Shown here piece after piece: positions 29,978 through 40,079 of a stretch of DNA of 64,000 bases. The stretch spans positions 417,660-481,659 of the forward strand of contig NZ_PVZG01000005.1 in assembly GCF_003002065.1 (NCBI RefSeq), written 5' to 3'. The number at the start of each line of letters is the position of its first letter. Position 1 is the stretch's first letter. This stretch comes from Pseudosporangium ferrugineum (GTDB lineage: Bacteria > Actinomycetota > Actinomycetes > Mycobacteriales > Micromonosporaceae). The notes below the pieces were generated by a model. That model was not told the DNA's origin. It searched no databases and saw only the letters and a list, made by a program, of their open reading frames with translations. A program made the translations under genes and the position numbers.

Positions 29978-31330
29978 TCAGAGTGTCCCGAGGTAGCGCT
30001 GCCGCTCGTACGGGGTCACCTCACGCCGGTACTGCTCCCATTCCTGGCGCTTGTTGCGCAGGAAGAAGTCGAAGACGTGCTCGCCGAGGATCTCCGGGAT
30101 CAGTTCCGAGCGGGCCATCACGTCGATCGCCTCGGCCAGGTTCTCCGGCAGGGCGTCGTAGCCCATCGCCTTGCGCTCCTGCGGCGACAGCGCCCAGACG
30201 TCGTCCTCGGCGCCCGGCGGCAGCTCGTAGCCCTCCTCGATGCCCTTGAGCCCGGCACCGAGCATCACCGCGAAGGCGAGGTAGGGGTTGGTGCCGGAGT
30301 CGATCGAGCGGACCTCGACCCGGGCCGAGTTGGGCTTGCCGAACGCCGGCACCCGGACCAGCGCGGACCGGTTCAGGTGACCCCAGCTGACGAACGCCGG
30401 CGACTCGGTGATCCGGTCCGGCAACTGCAGCGGGAAGAGCCTCTTGTACGAGTTGACCCACTGATTCGTGACAGCCGTGTACTCCCGGGCGTGCACGAGC
30501 AGCCCGGCGATGAACGCGCGGGCGGTCTTGGAGAGCTTGAGCGGGTCCTCGGCGTCGTGGAAGGCGTTGCGCTCGCCCTCGAACAGCGACAGGTGCGTGT
30601 GCATGCCGCTGCCGGGCTGGTCCGTGTACGGCTTCGGCATGAAGGTCGCGCGTACGCCCTGGGACAGCGCCACCTCCTTGACCACGTGCCGGAACGTCAT
30701 GATGTTGTCCGCCGTGGTCAGCGCGTCGGCGTACCGCAGGTCGATCTCCTGCTGGCCGGGCGCAACCTCGTGGTGGCTGAACTCGACGCTGATGCCGATC
30801 CGCTCCAGCGCGAGCACGGCCTGGCGGCGGAAGTCGCGGGCGACCGAGTGCGTGGTGTGGTCGAAGTAGCCGCCCCCGTCGACCGGGACCGGCACCGACC
30901 CGTCCAGCGGCCCGTCCTGCACCAGGAAGAACTCGACCTCGGGGTGGGTGTAGAAGGTGAAGCCCTTCTCGGCCGCCTTGGCCAGCATGCGGCGCAGCAC
31001 GTGCCGCGGGTCGGCCCACGCGGCGCTGCCGTCGGGCAGCAGGATGTCGCAGAACATCCGGGCGCTCTCGCCGCTGGCGCCGCCCTCGAACGGGAAGACC
31101 TGGAACGTGGTGGGGTCCGGCATGGCCACCATGTCCGACTCGGAGACCCGGGCGAAGCCCTCGATGGCCGAGCCGTCGATGCCGATGCCCTCCTCGAAGG
31201 CGGACTCCAGCTCGGCCGGCGCGACCGACACACTCTTCAGGGTGCCGAGCACGTCGGTGAACCAGAGCCGGACAAAACGGATGTCGCGCTCTTCGAGCGT
31301 GCGGAGCACGAACTCCTGCTGTCGGTCCAC
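29978..31330 (-). CDS. glnA2: GlnA2-type glutamine synthetase-like enzyme
   Basis: The 450-residue protein is a second GS-family ligase: IGIDGSAIEGFARVSESDM, HPEVEFFLV, SHHEVAPGQQEIDLRYADAL, KPYTDQPGSGMHTHLS, NRSALVRVP and VRSIDSGTNPYLAFAV are all GS landmarks. It differs from GlnA in lacking the adenylylation tyrosine: the corresponding stretch reads EDDVWALSPQER, so GlnE should not modify it. In Streptomyces some GS-like enzymes of this type ligate glutamate to polyamines instead of ammonia; that role is possible here but not shown by sequence. The GTG at 31330 has GAGGGG upstream. Gene order glnE-amidotransferase-DUF350-glnA2 is compact. Confidence 0.9.
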   Translation of the reverse strand: MDRQQEFVLRTLEERDIRFVRLWFTDVLGTLKSVSVAPAELESAFEEGIGIDGSAIEGFARVSESDMVAMPDPTTFQVFPFEGGASGESARMFCDILLPDGSAAWADPRHVLRRMLAKAAEKGFTFYTHPEVEFFLVQDGPLDGSVPVPVDGGGYFDHTTHSVARDFRRQAVLALERIGISVEFSHHEVAPGQQEIDLRYADALTTADNIMTFRHVVKEVALSQGVRATFMPKPYTDQPGSGMHTHLSLFEGERNAFHDAEDPLKLSKTARAFIAGLLVHAREYTAVTNQWVNSYKRLFPLQLPDRITESPAFVSWGHLNRSALVRVPAFGKPNSARVEVRSIDSGTNPYLAFAVMLGAGLKGIEEGYELPPGAEDDVWALSPQERKAMGYDALPENLAEAIDVMARSELIPEILGEHVFDFFLRNKRQEWEQYRREVTPYERQRYLGTL

Positions 31331-31496
31331 GTCAACCCCTCGTACTCGCCCGGCGGCCAGTCTCTCCCGTGCCGATTACGCCGAGATTACGCTGACCACA
31401 GCCCGGCGGGCGCCCCGGGTGAGCCCCGATGCCGATCACAGAGAGTACGGCAGGGACCCGCCACATGGGATGCCAACGCTGGGGAACAATAGCCGT

Positions 31497-33296
31497 ATGC
31501 CCTCGTTGCGCCTCGCCCTCGCCCAGGTGAACTCCACCGTCGGGGATATACCCGGCAATGCCGCCGCCGTGCGCCGCTGGACCCGGCGGGCCGCCGACGC
31601 CGGCGCCCAGCTCGTCGCGTTCCCGGAGATGATGCTGACCGGCTACCCCATCGAGGACCTGGTCTTCCGCGATTCGCTGGTGGCCGCGTCCCGGGCGGCG
31701 GTGCGGCAGCTCGCCGCCGACCTGGCCGCCGACGGCCTCGGCGACGTCGCCGTGGTGGTCGGCTACGTCGACGCCGACGGACCCGCCCCGACCAGCGCCG
31801 ACGCGGTGCCCGGCAGCGGCCGGCGGGACGCCTCCGCGCTGCTGCTCGGCGGCGAGGTGGCCGCCACCTACTTCAAGCACCACCTGCCCAACTACGGCGT
31901 GTTCGACGAGGACCGCTACTTCGAGCCGGGCACCTCGCTGACCGTGGTGCGCTTCGGCGACGTCGACGTGGCGCTGACCGTGTGCGAGGACCTGTGGCAG
32001 GCCGGCGGACCGTTCGCCGCCGCGCGCCGGGCCCGGGTCGGGCTGGTCGTCAACATCAACGCCTCCCCGTACGAGCTGGACAAGGACGACGTGCGGCTGC
32101 CCCTGGTGCGGCGCCGGGCCGCGGAGGCCGGCGCGACGGTGGCGTACGTCAACATGATCGGCGGCCAGGACGAGCTGGTCTTCGACGGCGACTCGATGAT
32201 CGTGACGGCGACCGGCGAGCTGCTCACCCGGGCCGGGCAGTTCACCGAGGAGCTCCTGGTGCACGACGTCGAGGTCGAGGCGGACCCGGTCGACGCGGCC
32301 GCGCCGCCCGCCCCCGGGGCCTCCGCCGAGTCCCTGCACGGCGAGGTGCGGGGCGACGACGACCTGACCATCGAGCGGGTGCGGCTCGCCGTCGCGCCGC
32401 GCCCGCTGACCGGCGGCCCGGCCGACGGCGGCATCGCCGAGCGGGTCACCGACGAGGCGGAGATCTGGTCCGCGCTCACCCTGGGCCTGCACGACTACGT
32501 GGAGAAGAACGGCTTCCGCTCGGTGGTGCTGGGCCTGTCCGGCGGCATCGACTCGGCGGTCGTGGCGGCCATCGCGGTCGACGCCCTCGGACCGCAGCGG
32601 GTCGTCGGCGTCTCCATGCCCAGCGGCTACTCCTCCACGCACTCCCGCGACGACGCCGCCGACCTGGCCAAGCGCACCGGCCTCGACTACCGGTCGGAAC
32701 CGATCCAGCCGATGGTCGACGCGTTCCTGGCGAACATGTCGCTCTCCGGGCTCGCGGTGGAGAACCTCCAGGCCCGGGTCCGCGGGGTCATCCTCATGGC
32801 CCTGTCGAACCAGGAGGGCCACCTCGTCCTGACCACCGGCAACAAGAGCGAGCTCGCGGTCGGCTACTCGACCCTGTACGGCGACTCGGTCGGCGGCTTC
32901 AACCCGCTCAAGGACGTACCGAAGACGATGGTCTGGCGCCTCGCGAAGTGGCGCAACTCCGACGCCGCCCGGCGCGGCGGCGAACCGCCGATCCCGGAGA
33001 ACTCCATCACCAAGCCGCCCTCGGCCGAGTTGCGCCCCGGGCAGGTCGACACCGACTCGCTGCCGGACTACGACGTGCTCGACGCGATCCTCAGCGGCTA
33101 CATCGACGGCGACCGGGGCCGCGACGACCTGATCGCCGCCGGGCACGACGCGGCGCTGGTCGACCGGGTGCTGCGGATGGTCGACATCGCCGAGTACAAG
33201 CGCCGCCAGTCCGCCCCGGGCACGAAGATCTCCATCAAGGCGTTCGGCCGCGACCGCCGGCTGCCGATCACCAACCGCTTCCGCGAGGGGGCCTGA
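31497..33296 (+). CDS. nadE: Glutamine-dependent NAD+ synthetase
   Basis: This enzyme amidates nicotinic acid adenine dinucleotide to NAD+. The 599-residue form has two domains. The N-terminal nitrilase-type glutaminase has Glu in AFPEMMLTGYP, Lys in YFKHHLPNYGVFDE and Cys in ALTVCEDLW. The C-terminal synthetase has the ATP P-loop GLSGGIDSAVVA near residue 352, TTGNKSELAVGYSTLYGD and YKRRQSAPGTKIS. The ATG at 31497 begins MPSLRLALAQVN, the standard nitrilase start, and the frame open upstream is antisense to glnA2. It is divergent from glnA2 with 166 bases between. Confidence 0.95.
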   Translation: MPSLRLALAQVNSTVGDIPGNAAAVRRWTRRAADAGAQLVAFPEMMLTGYPIEDLVFRDSLVAASRAAVRQLAADLAADGLGDVAVVVGYVDADGPAPTSADAVPGSGRRDASALLLGGEVAATYFKHHLPNYGVFDEDRYFEPGTSLTVVRFGDVDVALTVCEDLWQAGGPFAAARRARVGLVVNINASPYELDKDDVRLPLVRRRAAEAGATVAYVNMIGGQDELVFDGDSMIVTATGELLTRAGQFTEELLVHDVEVEADPVDAAAPPAPGASAESLHGEVRGDDDLTIERVRLAVAPRPLTGGPADGGIAERVTDEAEIWSALTLGLHDYVEKNGFRSVVLGLSGGIDSAVVAAIAVDALGPQRVVGVSMPSGYSSTHSRDDAADLAKRTGLDYRSEPIQPMVDAFLANMSLSGLAVENLQARVRGVILMALSNQEGHLVLTTGNKSELAVGYSTLYGDSVGGFNPLKDVPKTMVWRLAKWRNSDAARRGGEPPIPENSITKPPSAELRPGQVDTDSLPDYDVLDAILSGYIDGDRGRDDLIAAGHDAALVDRVLRMVDIAEYKRRQSAPGTKISIKAFGRDRRLPITNRFREGA

Positions 33297-33406
33297 GCAC
33301 GGATGTGACCGGCCGCACTCACCTCTGACCGCGAACCGTCCCCGGGTGCGACTATTCGAGAACACCCGGGGACCGCAGACCGCGGCCTCGAGGGAAGGAG
33401 ACGACG

Positions 33407-34249
33407 ATGTCCGAGACACCCGCCGAGGTGCCCACCCTGTACGGCGGCCCGCCCACCCGCCGGGTCCGCACCCGCGACCTGCTCGCCGCCAAGGAGCGCG
33501 GCGACCGCTGGGCCATGCTCACCTCGTACGACCAGTACACGGCCGCGCTGTTCGACACGTCCGGCATCCCCGTGCTGCTCGTCGGCGACTCCGCGGCCAA
33601 CAACGTGTTCGGCTACGAGACGACGCTGCCGGTCACCACGGACGAGCTGCTCCCGCTCGTACGGGCCGTGGTCCGCGCCACGAAGACCGCGCTGATCGTC
33701 GCCGACCTGCCCTTCGGCTCGTACGAGGAGGGGCCTGTCCAGGCGCTGCGCACCGCCGTACGGTTCATGAAGGAGGGCGGCGCGCACGCCGTCAAGCTGG
33801 AGGGCGGGCGCCGCACCGCCGAGCAGATCCGGGCGATCGTCGGCGCCGGCATCCCGGTGATGGGCCACGTCGGCTTCACGCCGCAGAGCGAACACACCCT
33901 CGGCGGCTACCGGGTCCAGGGCCGGGGCAGCGCCGCCGAGGAGGTCGTCGCCGACGCCCGCGCGGTCGCCGAGGCGGGCGCCTTCTCGGTGGTGCTCGAG
34001 ATGGTCCCCGGCGAGGTGGCCAAGCAGGTCACCAAGGAGCTGGCCGTGCCGACGGTCGGCATCGGCGCCGGCCCCGACACCGACGCCCAGGTGCTGGTCT
34101 GGCAGGACATGGCCGGCCTCCGCGGCGGCAAGGCGCCACGGTTCGTCAAGCGCTACGCCGACCTCGCCGGCGTCCTCGGCGACGCGGCCCGCCGCTATGC
34201 GGACGAGGTCCGCTCCGGGGAGTTCCCGGCGGCCGAACACACCTTCTAG
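33407..34249 (+). CDS. panB: 3-methyl-2-oxobutanoate hydroxymethyltransferase
   Basis: PanB adds a hydroxymethyl group from methylene-THF to ketoisovalerate, the first step to pantothenate and CoA. The 280-residue protein has [40 protein letters not shown] with metal-site Asp, [26 protein letters not shown] and [18 protein letters not shown], all conserved. ATG at 33407 follows GAAGGAGACGACG, a clear ribosome-binding site. It lies 110 bases after nadE in the same direction and may share its transcript. Confidence 0.95.
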   Translation: MSETPAEVPTLYGGPPTRRVRTRDLLAAKERGDRWAMLTSYDQYTAALFDTSGIPVLLVGDSAANNVFGYETTLPVTTDELLPLVRAVVRATKTALIVADLPFGSYEEGPVQALRTAVRFMKEGGAHAVKLEGGRRTAEQIRAIVGAGIPVMGHVGFTPQSEHTLGGYRVQGRGSAAEEVVADARAVAEAGAFSVVLEMVPGEVAKQVTKELAVPTVGIGAGPDTDAQVLVWQDMAGLRGGKAPRFVKRYADLAGVLGDAARRYADEVRSGEFPAAEHTF

Positions 34250-34310
34250 AACCGGGGTACGGCCCGGGCAAGATCGCGGGAGTGGCAGACTTCGTCCCCG
34301 GAGGTGTCAC

Positions 34311-34757
34311 ATGTCCGTTCCTGCCCGGGTCAGCCTCGCCACCCTCGGCGTGGCCGATGTCGTGCGCGCGACCGAGTTCTACGAGTCGCTGGGCTGGCGC
34401 CTGTCGCCGGCCTCGGTGCCCGGCCTGGTGAGCTTCTTCCACACCGCCGGAGGGCTGTTGTCGCTGGTGGCCACGGACGACATGACGGCCGACGCGGGAC
34501 TGCCCACGCGCGTCCCGCCGGCCAACCCGGCCACCGACTTCCGCGGGACCATGCTGGCGATCAACGTGGAGAGCCCGGCGGCGGTGGACGAGGCCCTGCG
34601 CACGGTCGTCCAGGCCGGCGCCACCCTGGTACGCGCCGGCAGCCCCACCGAGTGGGGCGGCTACCTCGGCTACTTCACCGACCCGGACGGCCACCTGTGG
34701 GAGATCACCCACAACCCCGCCTGGCCCCTGGACGACGGCGTCCCGCGCCTGCCCTGA
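34311..34757 (+). CDS. VOC (glyoxalase/dioxygenase superfamily) protein
   Basis: The 148-residue protein has the two beta-alpha-beta modules of the vicinal oxygen chelate fold: VSLATLGVADVVRATEFYES and, in the second half, GYLGYFTDPDGHLWEITHNP, where His and Glu commonly bind metal. The substrate cannot be inferred. GGAGG stands a short distance before the ATG at 34311. Its stop directly abuts the stop of the convergent ribonuclease gene. Confidence 0.85.
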   Translation: MSVPARVSLATLGVADVVRATEFYESLGWRLSPASVPGLVSFFHTAGGLLSLVATDDMTADAGLPTRVPPANPATDFRGTMLAINVESPAAVDEALRTVVQAGATLVRAGSPTEWGGYLGYFTDPDGHLWEITHNPAWPLDDGVPRLP

Positions 34758-36185
34758 TCACACGGCTTCGAACCGTACGGTGCGGGTCTTCGGCGCCGCC
34801 TCCACGAGCCGGACCGTGATCCGCTCGCCCAGCGGCAGCTCCCCCGTGCAGCGGGCCTGCACCGCGGGTTCGTCGATGGCGACCGCCCCGCCCGGCGGCC
34901 GGGTCCGGCCGTTGGACGAGGACGGCTCGTCGACGTCGAGCACGCCCGCCTCGAACGTCTCGCCCACCCGGTGCTCGAGCAGCACCGCCTCGGCCAGCGA
35001 CACCGCGCCCCGGTCGGCGGCCGAGGCCACCCGGTCGGTCGTGGCCATCGCCTCGGGCAGCCGCGGCAGGGCGGCCCGGGCCCACTCCGGCACGTCGCGG
35101 CCGGCGTGCAGCGCGAGGCACACCTCCGTCGCGTAGCGGTCGGCGAGGCGGCGCAGCGGGGCGGTGACGTGCGCGTACGGCGCTCCCACCCCGCCGTGGC
35201 CGGTCTCCGCGGGCGCCTCGCCGTCGAAGGCCGTGTACGCCGCCCCGCGCAGCAGCTCGGCGGCCTGGTTGAGGAACGCGGCGCCCCGCGGCGAGCCCGG
35301 ATCGACCGACGAGACGACGGCACCGACCGTGGCGCCCGCGGGCCACTCCACGCCCAGCGACGCCGCTGCCGCCCGCAGCTTGTCGACGGCGCCGGACCGA
35401 GGCGGCGGCATCGTCCGCAGCAGGCCCACCCCGCCGCCGAGCATCAGCGTCGCCGCGGCCATGCCGGTCAGCAGCGAGATCTGCGCGTTGTCCTCCTCGA
35501 CCGCCACGGGCGCCCGCAGGACCAGCCGCCAGCCGTCGCCGTCGGGCTCCACCTCCTGCTCCGGCAGCGGCAGGTTCACCGCGCCCCGGCCGGCGGCGCG
35601 CGCGGCGAGCAGGGCACCGATCCGCGGCAGCAACGCGATCGGCTCGGGGGCGGTGCCGGCGTCCACGGCCCGCTGCAGACCCTCGTAGTCGAGCTTCGCG
35701 CGGCTGCGTACGCGGGCCCGCTCGAGCTCGACGCCGGTGACGGCCCCGTCCGCGTCGAGGTCGATCGTCCACAGCACCGCCGCCCGGTCGACGTCGGGCA
35801 GCAGGCTCACCGCGTCCTCGCTGAGCACCGGCGGGTGCAGCGGGATCCGGCCGTCGGGCAGGTAGATGGTCTGCCCGCGGACCCAGGTCTCCGCCTCCAG
35901 CGGCCCGCCGGGGCGCACGTAGCCGGCCACGTCGGCGATCGCGTACCGGACCCGGAAGCCGCCGCCGGGCCGTTCGCTCAGGTGCATCGCCTGGTCGAGG
36001 TCGCGGGACGCGGCGGGGTCGACGGTCACGAGCGGGATGTCCGTACGGTCGTTCTCCGGCAGCGGGGCCGCCGCGGCCCGCTGCGCCTCCTCCAGCGCCC
36101 CGGCCGGATAGCCGTCCGGGAGTTTCAGCTCCCCGCGCAGCACGGAGAAGTCGATACGCGGCGCGAGAACCCGTCTGATCGGCAC
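34758..36185 (-). CDS. RNB-domain 3'-5' exoribonuclease (RNase II/R family)
   Basis: This 475-residue protein consists mainly of the RNB catalytic domain. The metal-binding motif VDPAASRDLDQAMHLSERPG is near residue 55. YAIADVAGYVRPGGPLEAETW, GQTIYLPDGRIPLHPPVLSED, and APYAHVTAPLRRLADRYATE are standard. It lacks the cold-shock and S1 domains of full RNase R/II, as is usual for this short actinobacterial form, so RNA unwinding ability may differ. Its likely role is processive degradation of RNA in the cytoplasm. The start is ATG at 36185, with a terminator of the upstream gene just before it. Confidence 0.88.
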   Translation of the reverse strand: MPIRRVLAPRIDFSVLRGELKLPDGYPAGALEEAQRAAAAPLPENDRTDIPLVTVDPAASRDLDQAMHLSERPGGGFRVRYAIADVAGYVRPGGPLEAETWVRGQTIYLPDGRIPLHPPVLSEDAVSLLPDVDRAAVLWTIDLDADGAVTGVELERARVRSRAKLDYEGLQRAVDAGTAPEPIALLPRIGALLAARAAGRGAVNLPLPEQEVEPDGDGWRLVLRAPVAVEEDNAQISLLTGMAAATLMLGGGVGLLRTMPPPRSGAVDKLRAAAASLGVEWPAGATVGAVVSSVDPGSPRGAAFLNQAAELLRGAAYTAFDGEAPAETGHGGVGAPYAHVTAPLRRLADRYATEVCLALHAGRDVPEWARAALPRLPEAMATTDRVASAADRGAVSLAEAVLLEHRVGETFEAGVLDVDEPSSSNGRTRPPGGAVAIDEPAVQARCTGELPLGERITVRLVEAAPKTRTVRFEAV

Positions 36186-36206
36186 GGCTCATTCCTAACA
36201 CGCGAA

Positions 36207-36232
36207 GGGCCGCGCCCGTACCGGCGCGGCCC
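36207..36232 (-). terminator. Terminator hairpin of the H1-like gene
   Basis: Perfect 10-base stem GGGCCGCGCC / GGCGCGGCCC with a six-base loop, extended by CGCGA/TCGCG with a bulge. It lies between the end of the H1-like gene and the start of the ribonuclease gene on the same strand. Confidence 0.75.
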
Positions 36233-36244
36233 TCGCGAGGAACC

Positions 36245-36997
36245 TCAGCTCTTGGCGGCCGTCTTGCGCGCCGGAGCCGCCGTACGCCCGTTGCTCGCGG
36301 CGGTCGCCTTCCGGGCGGCGGACGCGTTCGCCGGCTTCGTGACCCGCCCGGCGTTGGTGGCCGAGTTCTTCGTCATCGAGTCCGCCTTGGCGTTGCCGGC
36401 CTTGCCGGCGGACATCGTGCGCGCCTTCGTGGCGGCGGCGTTGGCCTTGCTCGCGGTGGGCTTCGCCGCCGACGCCTTCTTCGCGGTGACCTTGGTGGCG
36501 GCGGTGGCCTTGGTGGTGGTGGCCTTGGTGGTGGCCTTCTTCGCCGTCGACGCGATCTTGGTCGCCGTCTTCTTGACCGCCGAGGTCGCCTTGGTCCCCG
36601 TCGACTTCGCCGCCGTCGCCTTCTTGGCGGTGGTCTTGCTAGCGGGCGCCTTCTTGGCAGTGGTCTTGCTCGCGGGCGCCTTCTTCGCGGTGGTCTTGCT
36701 CGCCGGGGCCTTCTTGGCGACAGCCTTGCTCGCGGGCGCCTTCTTCACGGCGGTCTTGCTCGCCGGGGCCTTCTTCGCGGTGGCCTTGCTCGCCGGGGCC
36801 TTCTGGGCACCCGCAGCGCGACCCGCGACCGTCTTGGTGGCGGTCTTCGTCGCGGTCGAGGTCGCCGCCGACGTCCGCTTGGTGGTGGCCTTCTGAGTGG
36901 TGGCCTTCTGAGTGGTGGCCTTCGGAGCGGCGGCCTTCGAGGCGGCTGGTTTCGGGTCGGCGGCCCGTTTCGGGGCAGCCTTCTTGGTCACGGCCAT
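36245..36997 (-). CDS. Histone H1-like Lys/Ala-rich nucleoid protein
   Basis: The protein has 250 residues, almost entirely Ala, Lys, Thr, Ser and Pro. The centre contains at least six copies of KAPASKTTAKKAPASK-type units (10-residue period, about residues 65-135). The composition and repeated AKKAP blocks resemble the C-terminal tails of eukaryotic H1 and of bacterial Hc1/Hc2-like and HupS-tail proteins, which bind and compact DNA by charge. There is no folded HU domain in front, so it is the stand-alone type. AAGGAGG precedes the ATG at 36997. A role in chromosome compaction during sporulation is a guess. Confidence 0.85.
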   Translation of the reverse strand: MAVTKKAAPKRAADPKPAASKAAAPKATTQKATTQKATTKRTSAATSTATKTATKTVAGRAAGAQKAPASKATAKKAPASKTAVKKAPASKAVAKKAPASKTTAKKAPASKTTAKKAPASKTTAKKATAAKSTGTKATSAVKKTATKIASTAKKATTKATTTKATAATKVTAKKASAAKPTASKANAAATKARTMSAGKAGNAKADSMTKNSATNAGRVTKPANASAARKATAASNGRTAAPARKTAAKS

Positions 36998-37084
36998 GGG
37001 GAAGTTCCTCCTTGCGAATGACTGCGGGCTCGTCTCCGCCTGGAGACCGAAGATTCCGGCTTGGACACAGGGGTCGAGCCGGGC

Positions 37085-37291
37085 CTAGCTGACCTCCCCG
37101 GTCCAGCGGGCATCCTCGGCATCCCACGCCTTATTGCGCTTCTCGACCGTCTCGAGTGCCCGCGTGGCGTCGTCAGCGGAGGCGTACGGGCCGAGCCGGA
37201 ACTGGGCAGGACACACGTCGTCCCCGGACTCGACCCGGTCATGCCGGAGGCACCAGAAATAGCCGCCCCCGCCAGGCCCACTGTCGTTCAT
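37085..37291 (-). CDS. Small conserved hypothetical protein
   Basis: The protein has 68 residues: MNDSGPGGGGYFWCLRHDRV, then DDVCPAQFRLGPYASADDATRALETVEKRNKAWDAED. The YFWCL-x-H-xRVE ... RLGPY-S-x(2)-A-x(2)-AL pattern is common in small actinobacterial proteins that look like SPOR-type folds; the two Cys could bind metal. Start ATG 37291 is chosen because upstream residues in the open frame do not resemble the family. No function is known. Confidence 0.7.
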   Translation of the reverse strand: MNDSGPGGGGYFWCLRHDRVESGDDVCPAQFRLGPYASADDATRALETVEKRNKAWDAEDARWTGEVS

Positions 37292-37401
37292 GCCATCACT
37301 GTGCACCTCAAACCCACCATGCGCTACCGATTCAGGCAAAAAGCCCGGATTTTCCATAGTGGAGCGACGCAAAGAACCCCCGAAGGAACGACAAAATGGC
37401 A

Positions 37402-37435
37402 CCGCCCCGCCCCACCGAAAGGCGGGACGGGGCGG
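37402..37435 (-). terminator. Terminator hairpin downstream of asd
   Basis: CCGCCCCGCCCC pairs with the GC-rich right arm ending in ACGGGGCGG (one G-T pair). On the minus strand it is followed after a few bases by a TTTT run, and it lies 22 bases past the asd stop. Confidence 0.65.
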
Positions 37436-37456
37436 AAAAGCCCGCGAAATCCGAGA

Positions 37457-38533
<1,077 letters not shown>

Positions 38534-38593
38534 CTATCTCACATCCCAGGATATCGCTCCCGAAATACGAAACACGGTCGTAGCGTCGGTGGC

Positions 38594-39394
38594 ATGGCTG
38601 CTGTCTACACCCACGGGCATCACGAGTCGGTCCTGCGCTCACACCGCTGGCGCACCGCAGAAAATTCGGCGGCGTACCTGCTGCCCCACCTGACCTCCGG
38701 CGCGACGGTGCTCGACGTCGGCTGCGGACCCGGCACCATCACCGCGGACCTGGCGACGCACATCACACCCGGCCGGATCACCGCGCTGGAACGCACCGGG
38801 GAGGCGCTCGACCTTGCCCGCGCCGAGATCGCCCGGCGGGGCCTGACCGGCGTCGACTTCGCGGTCGGCGACGTGCACGCCCTGGACTTCCCCGACGACA
38901 GCTTCGACGTGGTGCACGCCCATCAGGTGTTGCAGCACGTCGGCGATCCGGTGCGGGCGCTGCGCGAGATGCGCCGGGTGACCCGGCCGGGTGGGATCGT
39001 GGCGGTCCGCGACAGCGACTACGCGGCCTTCACCTGGTTCCCGCGGCTGCCGGAGCTGGACGAGTGGCTGGCCCTCTACGAGCGGGTCGCCCGGCGCAAC
39101 GGCGGCGAGCCCGACGCGGGACGGCGGCTGCTCTCCTGGGCGCACGCCGCCGGCTTCACCGACGTCACCGCGACGTCGAGCACGTGGTGCTTCGCGAACG
39201 ACGAGGACCGCGCCTGGTGGGGCGGCCTCTGGGCGGACCGCATCCTGAAGTCGGACCTGGCGGCCCAGGCCCTGGCGTCCGGCGCGACGCGGGACGAGCT
39301 CACCCGCATCTCGGCGGGCTGGCGCACGTGGGCCGCCGACCCCGACGGCTGGCTCTCGCTGCTGCACGGCGAGCTGATCTGCCGGGTCTCCTAG
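38594..39394 (+). CDS. Class I SAM-dependent methyltransferase
   Basis: The 266-residue protein has motif I ATVLDVGCGPGTITADLA, motif II region VDFAVGDVHALDFPDDSFDV and post-motif HAHQVLQHVGDPVRALREMR RVTRPGG, a UbiE-like methyltransferase order. The acceptor is unknown. ATG at 38594 (MAAVYTHGHHESVLRSHRWR) is chosen because the family starts there; the open frame upstream is antisense to asd. Its TAG stop shares CTAG with the stop of the convergent M15 peptidase gene, so the two genes overlap by four bases. Confidence 0.88.
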   Translation: MAAVYTHGHHESVLRSHRWRTAENSAAYLLPHLTSGATVLDVGCGPGTITADLATHITPGRITALERTGEALDLARAEIARRGLTGVDFAVGDVHALDFPDDSFDVVHAHQVLQHVGDPVRALREMRRVTRPGGIVAVRDSDYAAFTWFPRLPELDEWLALYERVARRNGGEPDAGRRLLSWAHAAGFTDVTATSSTWCFANDEDRAWWGGLWADRILKSDLAAQALASGATRDELTRISAGWRTWAADPDGWLSLLHGELICRVS

Positions 39395-40008
39395 ACGCTC
39401 TTCGGCTTGTACGCCCAGTGCCACGGCTCCCGCGGCACGTTCTCCACGAAGCCGTACTTCTCGGCGTTCGCGCGCATCCACGCCTGCGCCTTGGTGTTCA
39501 GGTCGAGGTCGGTCGCCATGCCCCAGCCGTGCTCGCTGGTGCCGGGCTTGGCGGCCAGCCCGCCCTGCGAGTAGAGGCCCTTGCGCCGGGCGAGATCGAC
39601 CTGCTCGGCGTACGGACGGTAGGAGTCGGTGATCCCGATCTTCACGCCCTGCGCCTTGGCGTCGGCGATCATCCTGGTCAGCGACTCCGCGGCCGGCGCC
39701 CAGAGCCGGTGCCGGGTGCCGCCCACCTGCTCCAGCGCGGTGGCGGGGATCTTGCCGTTGCCGTACGCGGCAAGCTCGGTCGGAATGCCCTTGCCGTTCA
39801 GCGTGTACGACTTGGCGGCGGCCGCGGGCGCGGTGGTGCTCTGCGCACCGACCGCGTCCGCCAGCGCCGAGGCGAACGAGGCGCCCGAGGCCGACGTGGT
39901 GGCCGTGCTGCCCGAGGCGGCCGTGGGCCGCGTCGCCTGCTGCGTCTGCAGGGCGATGATCCGGCTCTGGATGTCGGCTATCCGGTTGTTGACGGCCTCG
40001 ATGCCCAC
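39391..40008 (-). CDS. M15-family (VanY-like) D-Ala-D-Ala carboxypeptidase
   Basis: The 205-residue protein has a C-terminal M15B zinc peptidase domain: ITDSYRPYAEQVDLARRKGL, the zinc motif GTSEHGWGMATDLDL, and the final EPWHWAY with the third zinc ligand. It would cleave the terminal D-Ala of peptidoglycan stem peptides. The N-terminus (GIEAVNNRIADIQSRIIALQ) is a short coiled coil and an Ala/Ser/Thr linker follows; no clear signal peptide is seen, which is odd for a wall enzyme. The GTG at 40008 has GAGG eight bases upstream; the open frame beyond it overlaps ribA. Confidence 0.82.
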   Translation of the reverse strand: MGIEAVNNRIADIQSRIIALQTQQATRPTAASGSTATTSASGASFASALADAVGAQSTTAPAAAAKSYTLNGKGIPTELAAYGNGKIPATALEQVGGTRHRLWAPAAESLTRMIADAKAQGVKIGITDSYRPYAEQVDLARRKGLYSQGGLAAKPGTSEHGWGMATDLDLNTKAQAWMRANAEKYGFVENVPREPWHWAYKPKSV

Positions 40009-40079
40009 AGCGATGACCTCCGCGCGCTGGTTCAGCCTGACCCCTGCCTCTTCGGCCCGGGCGGCGGATCCCTGAGCGC

